From: an uncultured Sutterella sp.
GTDB taxonomy: Bacteria > Pseudomonadota > Gammaproteobacteria > Burkholderiales > Burkholderiaceae_F
Direction: 5' to 3'
DNA length: 7,920 bases
NCBI GenBank assembly: GCA_900553105.1
Contig: USCE01000055.1
Coordinates: forward strand, 1 to 7,920
Under the pieces are notes generated by a model. That model ran no database searches, had not been told where the DNA came from, and was given only the letters and a program-made list of their open reading frames with translations. Shown piece by piece: positions 1 through 5,411 of the stretch. The first letter of the stretch is position 1, and each line of letters opens with the position of its first letter. The translations under genes and the position numbers were made by a program.

Positions 1-1578
1 GTAGTTACCATCAAAGAAAACCACTTTAGAGTCGCCTTCAAAGGCCAGAATGTGCGTGGCAATACGGTCCAAGAACCAGCGATCGTGCGACGTTACCAAA
101 GCGCAACCGGCAAATTCCAAGAGCGCATCTTCCAATGCGCGAAGCGTTTCAACGTCAAGGTCGTTTGACGGTTCATCAAGTAACAGCACATTGCCGCCTG
201 CAAGCAAGGTCTTTGCCAAATGCAAACGACCGCGTTCACCGCCTGAGAGCGTACCAACAATCTTTTGTTGATCTCCGCCCTTGAAGTTAAAGCGACCGAG
301 ATAGGCGCGCGAAGGCATAGAGAATTTGCCCACTTGCAAAATGTCTTGGCCGTCGCTAATGGCTTCCCAAGCGGTCTTGTCATTGGGCAGTGAATCACGC
401 ATTTGATCAACGGCGCTGATTTTCACAGTTTGACCGATTTCGATTTCACCCGCGTCAGGCTTTTCTTTGCCCAAAATCATCTTAAAGAGCGTTGACTTAC
501 CTGCACCATTCGGACCGATGACACCAACGATAGCACCAGGCGGAATCTTAAAGCTTAAGTCTTCAATCAAAAGACGATCACCAAAGCCTTTGCTCACGGA
601 CTTAAATTCAATGACGTTATTGCCTAAACGTTCTGCAACCGGAATAAAGATTTCGTTGGTTTCGTTGCGCGCTTGATACTCGTAGCTCGACATTTCTTCA
701 AAGCGAGCCAGGCGGGCTTTACTCTTGGCTTGTCGGCCCTTGGCATTTTGACGGACCCATTCGAGTTCGTGCTTAATCGCTTTCATGCGAGCATCTTCCT
801 GACGCTTTTCAATTTCAAGACGTCTTTCTTTTTGATCCAACCACGAAGAATAGTTTCCCTTCCAAGGAATACCTTCGCCGCGGTCCAATTCCAAAATCCA
901 TTCAGCGGCGTTATCCAAGAAATAACGATCGTGAGTTACTGCAACAACCGTACCCGGGAAACGGTGCAAGAACTGCTCAAGCCACTCCACACTTTCAGCG
1001 TCTAAATGGTTGGTCGGTTCGTCCAAAAGCAACATGTCGGGGTTAGAAAGCAGCAAACGGCACAAGGCAACACGACGTTTTTCGCCACCCGACAAATGCT
1101 CGATCTTAGCATCCCACGCAGGCAAACGAAGCGCATCGGCGGCAATTTCCATTTGCGTCTCAGCGTTTGTGCCTGCGGCGCTAATAATTGCTTCCAGTTC
1201 TGCTTGCTCGGCAGCCAACGCATCAAAATCAGCATCGGGATCGGCATAAGCGGCATAGACTTCGTCCAAGCGCTTTTGTGCGTTTAAAACTTCACTCATC
1301 CCTTCTTCAACGGCTTCACGCACGGTGTGCTCGGGATTTAATTGCGGCTCTTGGGGTAAGTAGCCGATTTTGATACCCGGCATCGGAAGCGCTTCGCCTT
1401 CAATGTCGGTATCCACACCTGCCATGATTTTCAAAAGCGTTGACTTACCTGCGCCGTTTAAACCCAAAACGCCGATTTTGGCCCCCGGGAAAAACGACAA
1501 CGAGATGTCTTTCAAAATTTGACGCTTGGGCGGGACAATCTTGCCCACCCTATTCATCGTAAATACATACTGAGCCAT
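1..1578 (-). CDS. ettA: Energy-dependent translational throttle protein EttA (ABC-F ATPase), C-terminus cut off
   Basis: EttA is a soluble ABC-F ATPase that binds the ribosomal E site and gates entry into the elongation cycle according to the ATP/ADP ratio. The 526 codons present read without interruption and match my memory of E. coli EttA (about 555 aa) almost end to end, so roughly 30 C-terminal residues lie beyond the left edge. Visible in order: first Walker A GLNGAGKST (residues 39-47), the arm insertion (about 95-140), signature LSGGE (162-166), Walker B LLLDEPTNHLD (about 183-193), the linker with GRQAKSKARLARFEE that contacts P-site tRNA, second Walker A GPNGAGKST (about 353-361), second signature LSGGERGR (about 445), and second Walker B LLLDEPSNDLD. 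There is no membrane segment, as expected for ABC-F. The ATG at 1578 gives the family N-terminus MAQYVFTMNR; an AGGA lies 11 nt upstream. It starts 22 nt after the kinase gene and is probably cotranscribed with it. Identification is very secure. Confidence 0.97.
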   Translation of the reverse strand, partial: MAQYVFTMNRVGKIVPPKRQILKDISLSFFPGAKIGVLGLNGAGKSTLLKIMAGVDTDIEGEALPMPGIKIGYLPQEPQLNPEHTVREAVEEGMSEVLNAQKRLDEVYAAYADPDADFDALAAEQAELEAIISAAGTNAETQMEIAADALRLPAWDAKIEHLSGGEKRRVALCRLLLSNPDMLLLDEPTNHLDAESVEWLEQFLHRFPGTVVAVTHDRYFLDNAAEWILELDRGEGIPWKGNYSSWLDQKERRLEIEKRQEDARMKAIKHELEWVRQNAKGRQAKSKARLARFEEMSSYEYQARNETNEIFIPVAERLGNNVIEFKSVSKGFGDRLLIEDLSFKIPPGAIVGVIGPNGAGKSTLFKMILGKEKPDAGEIEIGQTVKISAVDQMRDSLPNDKTAWEAISDGQDILQVGKFSMPSRAYLGRFNFKGGDQQKIVGTLSGGERGRLHLAKTLLAGGNVLLLDEPSNDLDVETLRALEDALLEFAGCALVTSHDRWFLDRIATHILAFEGDSKVVFFDGNY

Positions 1579-1600
1579 AAGGTTCGGTATCCTACAAAAG

Positions 1601-2236
1601 TTATTTTTGGTTAAGGAGCCAGAAGCGACGCCACTTCAAGGCTCGGAGGTACTGTTTGCGACGTCTCTCATCCATGGTCTCGGGACACCAGATGAGCCAC
1701 TTTTTATAAACGCCGCTCATATCAATTAATTCAAGAATGTTGCGAATTCGGCGGGGCAGATAATCGGTCATGAGTCCCGTTTGAAAGTCAATTAAAACGG
1801 GTTGACCCGCAGGCGACAACAACCAATTGCTCCAGCCGCGTGTATCAAGATGCACGACACCTCTTTGATGCACTTTCTTTAAAAGTGCCTCCATCGCCAG
1901 AAAAAGCGATTTCGTGCGCAACGATTCATCCGTATAGATCAGTCGCTCGCCTTCTTCGTATTCAATGGCGATGGCGTGCCGATCAATTCGAAATGCACAC
2001 CCTGCGACTCCTTCAATACCTTCGAGACGATTGAGAATTTTCAATTCGCGAAACAGTACCCAAGGAGCCCAAAAGGTTCGAATTAAAAATGATTTTTGTG
2101 AAAAGTCTTTCACCGTCCAGCGCCGCCCGCCATACTGCACACAACTGACACGCGCATGCCCGTATCGACCTTCATTTAAAAGCTCGGTGGGCAACTCCCG
2201 AAGTTGTTCTCGTGTAAAGGCAAGGGCCTGGTTCAA
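1601..2236 (-). CDS. Small RIO/WaaP-like (Kdo-kinase-type) protein kinase
   Basis: This 211-aa protein has the layout of a minimal protein-kinase-like fold. Visible elements are a VKDF strand with candidate ATP-binding Lys43, an FRELK segment with candidate helix-C Glu64, a catalytic loop VVHLDTRGWSNWLL with candidate base Asp131 and Asn137, and a metal-binding LIDFQTGL with Asp150 in place of DFG. The Asp-to-Asn spacing is one residue longer than in a canonical HRDxKxxN loop. The glycine-rich loop is weak (EGRYGHARV, 22-30). Such short kinases resemble RIO-type and lipopolysaccharide Kdo/heptose kinases; whether the substrate is a protein or a lipid A-core sugar cannot be told. No signal peptide or membrane helix is seen. 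The basic C-terminus (ERRRKQYLRALKWRR) could bind membrane or RNA. The start is TTG at 2236: an in-frame stop lies just upstream, there is no ATG, and GGAG sits 7 nt before the TTG. It lies between the hypothetical gene and ettA in a tight minus-strand operon. Confidence 0.8.
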   Translation of the reverse strand: MNQALAFTREQLRELPTELLNEGRYGHARVSCVQYGGRRWTVKDFSQKSFLIRTFWAPWVLFRELKILNRLEGIEGVAGCAFRIDRHAIAIEYEEGERLIYTDESLRTKSLFLAMEALLKKVHQRGVVHLDTRGWSNWLLSPAGQPVLIDFQTGLMTDYLPRRIRNILELIDMSGVYKKWLIWCPETMDERRRKQYLRALKWRRFWLLNQK

Positions 2237-2247
2237 TGAAATACTCC
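2234..2247 (-). promoter_or_regulatory. Ribosome-binding site and TTG start of the kinase gene
   Basis: On the minus strand GGAG (2247-2244) is followed by a 7-nt spacer and TTG (2236-2234). The preceding gene's TAA (2251-2249) is in the same frame just upstream, and no ATG or GTG is available between them, so this site fixes the start. A weak start codon close behind the previous stop suggests low, possibly coupled, translation (inference). Confidence 0.7.
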
Positions 2248-2248
2248 G

Positions 2249-2626
2249 TTAGGGCATTTGAATCTTATTGGCCGTAGCGGCAAAACCGGCATCACCCGGC
2301 GTAACGATCTTGCTGGCGGCTTCGCGACGCATTTCTTCAAGCTTAGCGATCGTTTCGGCAACACCTGCTTTAGCAGCTTCGCCGTAGGCCTCAACAGCTT
2401 CTTTAAGCGTTGCGGCCTTAATTTCAAAGTTAATTGGCAACGGTCCCATTTGGGTCATGATTTGGGTCTCACCCAAATAGACAACGGCGCGGGAGTCGTC
2501 ACGAGCTCCGTCAGCCGTGATGGGCGTTAACACTCGAATAGAACCCACTTTGCGGTCCGTAATGATTTCTTCACGAACCAACGTCGTTAAGTCCAAGGCG
2601 GCATTCATGTTGTCTAAATCAGGCAT
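2249..2626 (-). CDS. Conserved small cytoplasmic protein of unknown function
   Basis: This 125-aa soluble protein is one I cannot assign to a named family. It has no signal peptide, membrane segment, cysteine or obvious catalytic motif. The first half (about 14-70) looks like a beta-rich fold with alternating strands (VGSIRVLTPITADG, RAVVYLGETQIMT, GPLPINFEIKA). The second half (about 70-110) is one long, charged, alanine-rich helix region (TLKEAVEAYGEAAKAG, TIAKLEEMRREAASK), possibly a coiled coil. The C-terminus is short and flexible. It starts at ATG 2626 with AAGGA 9 nt upstream; an internal Met7 lacks such a site. It is the first gene of the presumed operon with the kinase (12 nt downstream) and ettA. 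Codon use and composition resemble its neighbours. A substrate or partner of the kinase is possible, but nothing in the sequence shows it. That it is a real gene is fairly sure. Confidence 0.8.
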   Translation of the reverse strand: MPDLDNMNAALDLTTLVREEIITDRKVGSIRVLTPITADGARDDSRAVVYLGETQIMTQMGPLPINFEIKAATLKEAVEAYGEAAKAGVAETIAKLEEMRREAASKIVTPGDAGFAATANKIQMP

Positions 2627-2640
2627 GTTTATAAATCCTT

Positions 2641-2700
2641 AAAAAATGCGATACCTCGAACACCGAGCACCTGAGGGGCAAGTGCCTGGCCGTTCGAGGC
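2641..2700 (-). terminator. Large hairpin followed by T-run: usp terminator or leader element of the next operon
   Basis: On the minus strand CCTCGAAC (2699-2692) pairs perfectly with GTTCGAGG (2661-2654). Inside it, GGCACTT and AGGTGCT form a second 7-bp stem with two G-U pairs around a 7-nt loop (GCCCCTC), and a short imperfect junction links the two stems. Seven nt after the stem comes TTTTTT (2646-2641), which runs straight into the AAGGA ribosome-binding site of the gene starting at 2626. The 7-nt gap makes it an imperfect intrinsic terminator. It may end the usp transcript, act as an attenuator, or be a structured 5' leader. Two tandem TACAAT boxes (2728-2723 and 2716-2711) just upstream could be -10 elements, though no good -35 goes with them. 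Confidence 0.5.
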
Positions 2701-2735
2701 TTCAGAAAAATTGTACAGACGTATTGTACCGTGTT

Positions 2736-3170
2736 CTAGCGATAAACCATCACGGGAATCTTCGAGTGGGTCAACACCTTTTGGGTTTCACTGCCCAAAA
2801 GCACCGCGGCCAAGCCTTTACGGCCGTGGCTAGCCATGAAAATCAAATCGCAACCGAGCTCCTCGGCCACGTCCATAATAGCTTCCGAAGGCGAGAAGCT
2901 CTTCTTGGAACACGTTACGACCTGCACTTTGGCACGGTCAAAGTATTCATAGGCCTGATCCAAGTATTCCTTGGCTTGGTCTTTGACCCGTTGATCGTAC
3001 TGCTCAATACTTTCAGGACGATATTCGCTCAAGTTGGTGTAGGAATAAGGTTCAATGACAGTCAGCACATAGACCTGTGCACCGAGCGACTTTGCAAAAC
3101 TTGCGGCACCGGCAACAGCCTTATAGGACAATTCACTACCGTCAATGGGAACAAGAATCTTTTTATACAT
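2736..3170 (-). CDS. Universal stress protein, single UspA domain
   Basis: This is a 144-aa single Usp domain, the normal length for the family. Usp proteins are small cytoplasmic dimers, made in growth arrest and stress, many of which bind ATP. The N-terminal strand YKKILVPIDGS carries the nucleotide-contacting Asp10. Near the C-terminus ASHG (113-116), nine residues, then GS (126-127) matches the ATP-binding pattern G-x2-G-x9-G-S/T except that the first Gly is Ala; the last strand is KIPVMVYR. It is therefore probably the ATP-binding (UspFG/MJ0577-like) type. I place the start at ATG 3170, with AAGGA 7 nt upstream, rather than at a TTG 15 nt earlier that would overlap this site. Tyr-rich segments (about 42-76) form the variable helix region. 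It lies 110 nt downstream of the tcdA stop on the same strand and has a candidate promoter of its own. Its partners and exact stress role cannot be told. Confidence 0.93.
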   Translation of the reverse strand: MYKKILVPIDGSELSYKAVAGAASFAKSLGAQVYVLTVIEPYSYTNLSEYRPESIEQYDQRVKDQAKEYLDQAYEYFDRAKVQVVTCSKKSFSPSEAIMDVAEELGCDLIFMASHGRKGLAAVLLGSETQKVLTHSKIPVMVYR

Positions 3171-3198
3171 ATGAAATTCCTTCAAACAACCTTTTTCA

Positions 3199-3226
3199 AT
3201 TTCAGTTTAGGCCTTTTTTGTGTCCA
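3199..3226 (-). promoter_or_regulatory. Candidate sigma70-type promoter for the single-domain usp gene
   Basis: On the minus strand TGGACA (3226-3221, five of six to TTGACA) is followed after 16 nt by TGAAAT (3204-3199, four of six to TATAAT). Transcription would begin near 3192 and give a leader of about 22 nt containing the AAGGA site. The match is moderate and found by eye only. An inverted repeat TGTCA-N7-TGACA (3239-3255) and a palindrome TGAACGTTCA (3261-3270) lie just upstream and could bind a regulator. Confidence 0.33.
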
Positions 3227-3280
3227 AAGTTTGCGGTATGTCAGGAAAATTGACATTGAATGAACGTTCAGTCTAACTTT

Positions 3281-4030
3281 TTAACCTTCATTAGCTTCGT
3301 TGAGAATTGCCTCTACGGCCAATTGCACAAGTCGCATGGCAAAAGTAGCTGTTACGGCCATAAAAACCCCGAAACCTTCTGCCCCATCCTGGCTTACTCT
3401 GACAGGCTCACGACTAAAAACGGCCGTAATACCCATCGAAGGCGACTTTTTACCTGAAGCGAGTCCTTTGGCAAAGCCATATTTTTTGCGAAGTTGCGAG
3501 CGAAGTGCAGCAATGAGCGCATCGCCTTGAACATCAGCAATATCAGCCGCTTCAACCTTAGAAGCATCGACTTTGCCGCCTGCGCCTCCGCTTGTGAGCA
3601 CCACCGAGGCTTTCTCTTTGGCTTTAGCAAGCAACAGCGCCTTGGCCGAAAGCGAATCAATGCAATCAATTAAAACATCGCAGGGCTCGATCAGCTCATC
3701 AACGTTATTCTCCTTAATGAAAAGCGGTACCGCACGCACCTGTGCATTCGGGTTAATGGCTTTTAAGCGTTCAGCTAAAACGTCCACTTTCAGGCGACCG
3801 TAGTTGCCGTCAAAGGCAGGCATCTGCCGATTGGTATTACTTTCTTCAACTGTATCACCGTCAACAATTGTGATCTTACCCACAGCTGTACGGGCAATGG
3901 CTTCGGCCACCCAGCTGCCGACACCGCCCACGCCCACAATCGTGACATGGGAGCAAGCAAGTTTTTCAAACCCTTGCGGGCCAAACAATCGGCTGATGCC
4001 GCCGAAGCGTCTCGTATCGGATGTATTCAA
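3281..4030 (-). CDS. tcdA: tRNA threonylcarbamoyladenosine dehydratase-like protein (TcdA/CsdL, ThiF/E1 family), shortened C-terminal loop
   Basis: TcdA uses ATP to cyclise the threonylcarbamoyl group of t6A37 in ANN-decoding tRNAs to cyclic t6A. The 249-aa protein starts MNTSDTRRFGGISRLFG, in line with the E. coli N-terminus. It then shows the E1-type nucleotide-binding fold: IVGVGGVGSW (31-40), acidic strand end IVDGD (55-59), SNTNRQ (64-69, with the ATP-contacting Arg), Lys81, LIDCIDS (120-126) and TSGGAGGKVD (146-155). No CxxC zinc pair is present, as in TcdA rather than MoeB/ThiF. The C-terminus is odd. Between FSREP and GFG it is about 20 residues shorter than E. coli TcdA (268 aa), and the conserved Cys of the DCAAGFG segment is Gly here (DGAEGFG). 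The start is TTG at 4030 with AGGA 8 nt upstream; a longer frame to a TTG at 4057 lacks support. The family is sure; unaltered activity is not. Confidence 0.9.
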   Translation of the reverse strand: MNTSDTRRFGGISRLFGPQGFEKLACSHVTIVGVGGVGSWVAEAIARTAVGKITIVDGDTVEESNTNRQMPAFDGNYGRLKVDVLAERLKAINPNAQVRAVPLFIKENNVDELIEPCDVLIDCIDSLSAKALLLAKAKEKASVVLTSGGAGGKVDASKVEAADIADVQGDALIAALRSQLRKKYGFAKGLASGKKSPSMGITAVFSREPVRVSQDGAEGFGVFMAVTATFAMRLVQLAVEAILNEANEG

Positions 4031-4042
4031 TCGTCTATTCCT
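4028..4042 (-). promoter_or_regulatory. Ribosome-binding site and TTG start of tcdA
   Basis: On the minus strand AGGA (4042-4039), an 8-nt spacer and TTG (4030-4028) lie in good register, and the protein then aligns with the known TcdA N-terminus. No ATG lies nearby in frame. With the kinase gene, this is the second TTG start in the window. Confidence 0.75.
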
Positions 4043-4224
4043 AAAATTGATGCACAAAAACTCTCAGCTCAATGGTACGCATTCTAGAAAAAGAGTAGAC
4101 ACTTTGCGCTCGCGCGGCGAGGTTTTGTTAAAAGAACTGAAGGCGACATTGAGAATATCGACTGCGATTTTAGTCAGCGAACTAAGTATTTTTTGACAAA
4201 AGGCACATTATGCAGTCAAAGGGC

Positions 4225-4249
4225 TAGCGCTTACTACCAAATAGCGCTA
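4225..4249. repeat. Inverted repeat TAGCGCT-N11-AGCGCTA
   Basis: A perfect 7-bp inverted repeat has arms at 4225-4231 and 4243-4249. Because AGCGCT is itself a palindrome, TAGCGCT also recurs directly at 4225 and 4242, 17 nt apart. The symmetry suits a dimeric regulator upstream of the tandem usp gene, but no regulator is recognised. Confidence 0.4.
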
Positions 4250-4313
4250 AAGTGAAAGTAAGGGCACTGAAGGCCATTTCGCATCTCTCTCGATTGCTAA
4301 ATAAAACCTTCGA

Positions 4314-4377
4314 GCCCGGAGTATGTTCAAGCACAAAGCTTGAGCGACCGTTCGGGCCGATATTTAGCCCGTGCCCG
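4314..4377 (+). promoter_or_regulatory. Structured leader with alternative pairings upstream of the tandem usp gene
   Basis: A perfect small hairpin TCAAGC-acaaa-GCTTGA (4327-4343) is flanked by GCCCG (4314-4318) and CGGGC (4353-4357), which can pair around it. The same CGGGC can instead pair with GCCCG at 4367-4371, or with a third copy at 4373-4377. The pairings exclude one another and lie 24-87 nt before the Shine-Dalgarno site. A regulatory switch is only inferred; no known riboswitch class is recognised, and the promoter that would include this stretch in the transcript was not located. Confidence 0.3.
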
Positions 4378-4412
4378 ATGTGATTCTCACTAATAAATTT
4401 AAAGGATGTTTT

Positions 4413-5312
4413 ATGAAAATCCTGATTCCCGTAGATGGCAGTGTTTACAGTGACAATGCTGTAGCTTTCGTGGCCAGCCGTACGACCTTGATCGGTACGG
4501 AACCGCAGATCGTGTTGCTTAACGTACAGGCTCCCCTGCCTGCTCGCGCCAGTCGCCTCGTCAGCCGCGACGCTCTTCAGGATTACTACAAGGACGAAAG
4601 CGAAAAAGCCTTTAAGCCTGCTCGTAAGATTCTGAAAAAAGCCAAGATGGCCGCCGAAGAAGTTGCCAAGATCGGTGCGCCGGCCGAAGTAATTGCACAA
4701 GTGGCCGAAGAAATGGGCGCAGATCTTTTGATCATGGGTTCGCACGGCCGTTCCGCCTTGAAGGGTTTGCTCTTCGGTTCTGTCACTAACGCAGTGTTGG
4801 CTTTAACCAAAGTACCGCTTTTAATGTTGCGCGACAAAGGCGCTCCCGAAACCGATGCATTGAATGTCGGTATCGCAGTGGACGGCTCGAAGTTCGGTAC
4901 CGCTGCCGTGAAGTACGCCTTAAAGCACATCGAGCTCTTCGGCGGCGAAGCTGCCAAGGTTCACTTGATCAACACCGTGAGCGATTACGCCGGTGCTGTG
5001 ATGCCGGACATGACCGGCATGGCCTTGCCCGCCTTGAGTGAAGACGAAGTCGTGGAATTGCAAAAGAGCGAATTCGCCGAAGCCATCGACCCGGTGTTGC
5101 CCTTGTTTACCAAGGCCGGCGTTAAGCCTAAAGAAGTCTGCTTGGTCGGCAATCCCGGTGATGAAATCGCTGCTTACTGCAAGAAGCGCAAGCTCGACTT
5201 GCTGGTGATGGGTTCTCACGGCTACGGTCGCTTCAAGGCCGCCGTGATGGGGTCGACTGCCACCCGTATTGCCTCTATCGCCGATGTGCCACTGTTGATC
5301 ATCCGCAAGTAA
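4413..5312 (+). CDS. Tandem-domain universal stress protein (two UspA domains)
   Basis: This 299-aa protein is two fused Usp domains, like the UspE arrangement in length but not evidently an orthologue of it. Domain 1 (1-140) starts MKILIPVDGS with Asp8 and has GSHG (109-112), nine residues, then GS (122-123). Domain 2 (about 150-299) starts NVGIAVDGS with Asp157 and has GSHG (267-270), nine residues, then GS (280-281). Both halves thus keep the full ATP-binding pattern G-x2-G-x9-G-S/T, so one chain could form an internal two-nucleotide dimer. No signal peptide or membrane helix is seen. The start is ATG 4413 with AAAGGA 6 nt upstream; an upstream in-frame start at 4371 is unsupported. Codon choice (many GCC, AAG and TTG) looks even and may reflect strong expression. 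It appears monocistronic, ending at a strong terminator. The single-domain Usp protein at 2736-3170 is encoded nearby on the other strand; the physiological signal is unknown. Confidence 0.94.
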   Translation: MKILIPVDGSVYSDNAVAFVASRTTLIGTEPQIVLLNVQAPLPARASRLVSRDALQDYYKDESEKAFKPARKILKKAKMAAEEVAKIGAPAEVIAQVAEEMGADLLIMGSHGRSALKGLLFGSVTNAVLALTKVPLLMLRDKGAPETDALNVGIAVDGSKFGTAAVKYALKHIELFGGEAAKVHLINTVSDYAGAVMPDMTGMALPALSEDEVVELQKSEFAEAIDPVLPLFTKAGVKPKEVCLVGNPGDEIAAYCKKRKLDLLVMGSHGYGRFKAAVMGSTATRIASIADVPLLIIRK

Positions 5313-5327
5313 TCGTTCTGAACGATT
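5311..5327 (+). repeat. Short hairpin overlapping the usp stop codon
   Basis: AATCGTT (5311-5317) and AACGATT (5321-5327) form a perfect 7-bp stem with a 3-nt loop CTG, starting on the last two bases of the stop codon. No T-run follows. It may protect the mRNA 3' end together with the terminator downstream, or be chance. Confidence 0.35.
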
Positions 5328-5357
5328 GTTCGCTGATTAACTTTTAGTGCAACTCAG

Positions 5358-5397
5358 ACAACCACGGCAGCCGTACTGCCGTGGTTGTATTTTCTTT
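5358..5397 (+). terminator. Strong rho-independent terminator of the tandem usp gene
   Basis: ACAACCACGGCAG (5358-5370) and CTGCCGTGGTTGT (5376-5388) form a perfect 13-bp stem with a 5-nt loop CCGTA, followed by ATTTTCTTT. This is a textbook intrinsic terminator on the plus strand. No T-run flanks it on the minus strand, so it acts one way only. It ends about 15 nt before the transporter start codon. Confidence 0.9.
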
Positions 5398-5411
5398 ACT
5401 TTTTGTCGCCC

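Larger units (their letters stand above)
4031..4412. other. Divergent intergenic region between tcdA and the tandem usp gene
   Basis: This 382-nt stretch holds no convincing gene; a 173-codon minus frame entering it is an antisense shadow of the usp gene. It should carry the promoters of both neighbours. For tcdA a lone TAGAAT (minus, 4086-4081) is five of six to a -10 box but has no clear -35. On the plus strand a perfect TTGACA (4193-4198) has no -10 box at 16-18 nt. A terminator-like hairpin CTCGC-GCG-GCGAG followed by GTTTTGTT lies at 4109-4129 on the plus strand, with no known transcript to end. Further inverted repeats are listed separately. No small RNA could be assigned. Confidence 0.6.

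Noticed and set aside
151..180. EttA second Walker B reads DEPSND instead of DEPTND
   Set aside because: A conservative Thr-to-Ser change; the catalytic Glu and the rest of the motif are intact.
673..1005. Plus-strand frames antisense to ettA
   Set aside because: The minus strand encodes continuous, well-conserved EttA here.
2654..2699. tRNA-like GTTCGAGG motif
   Set aside because: The motif recalls a T-arm, but no acceptor stem, anticodon arm or proper spacing exists. It is explained by the large hairpin.
2646..3263. 205-codon plus-strand open frame
   Set aside because: It lies wholly antisense to the usp gene and its flanks, and its protein has no recognisable motif. The opposite strand encodes a clear Usp domain.
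4109..4129. Terminator-like hairpin CTCGC-GCG-GCGAG followed by GTTTTGTT
   Set aside because: The stem is only 5 bp and no plus-strand gene ends upstream, so it is not called a terminator.
4224..4745. 173-codon minus-strand open frame
   Set aside because: Antisense shadow of the tandem usp gene that runs into the intergenic region. The composition is His/Gly/Phe-rich as in shadow frames, with no family features.
5385..5411. Upstream TTG start for the transporter
   Set aside because: It lies inside the terminator stem, has no ribosome-binding site, and adds residues that do not fit an MFS N-terminus.
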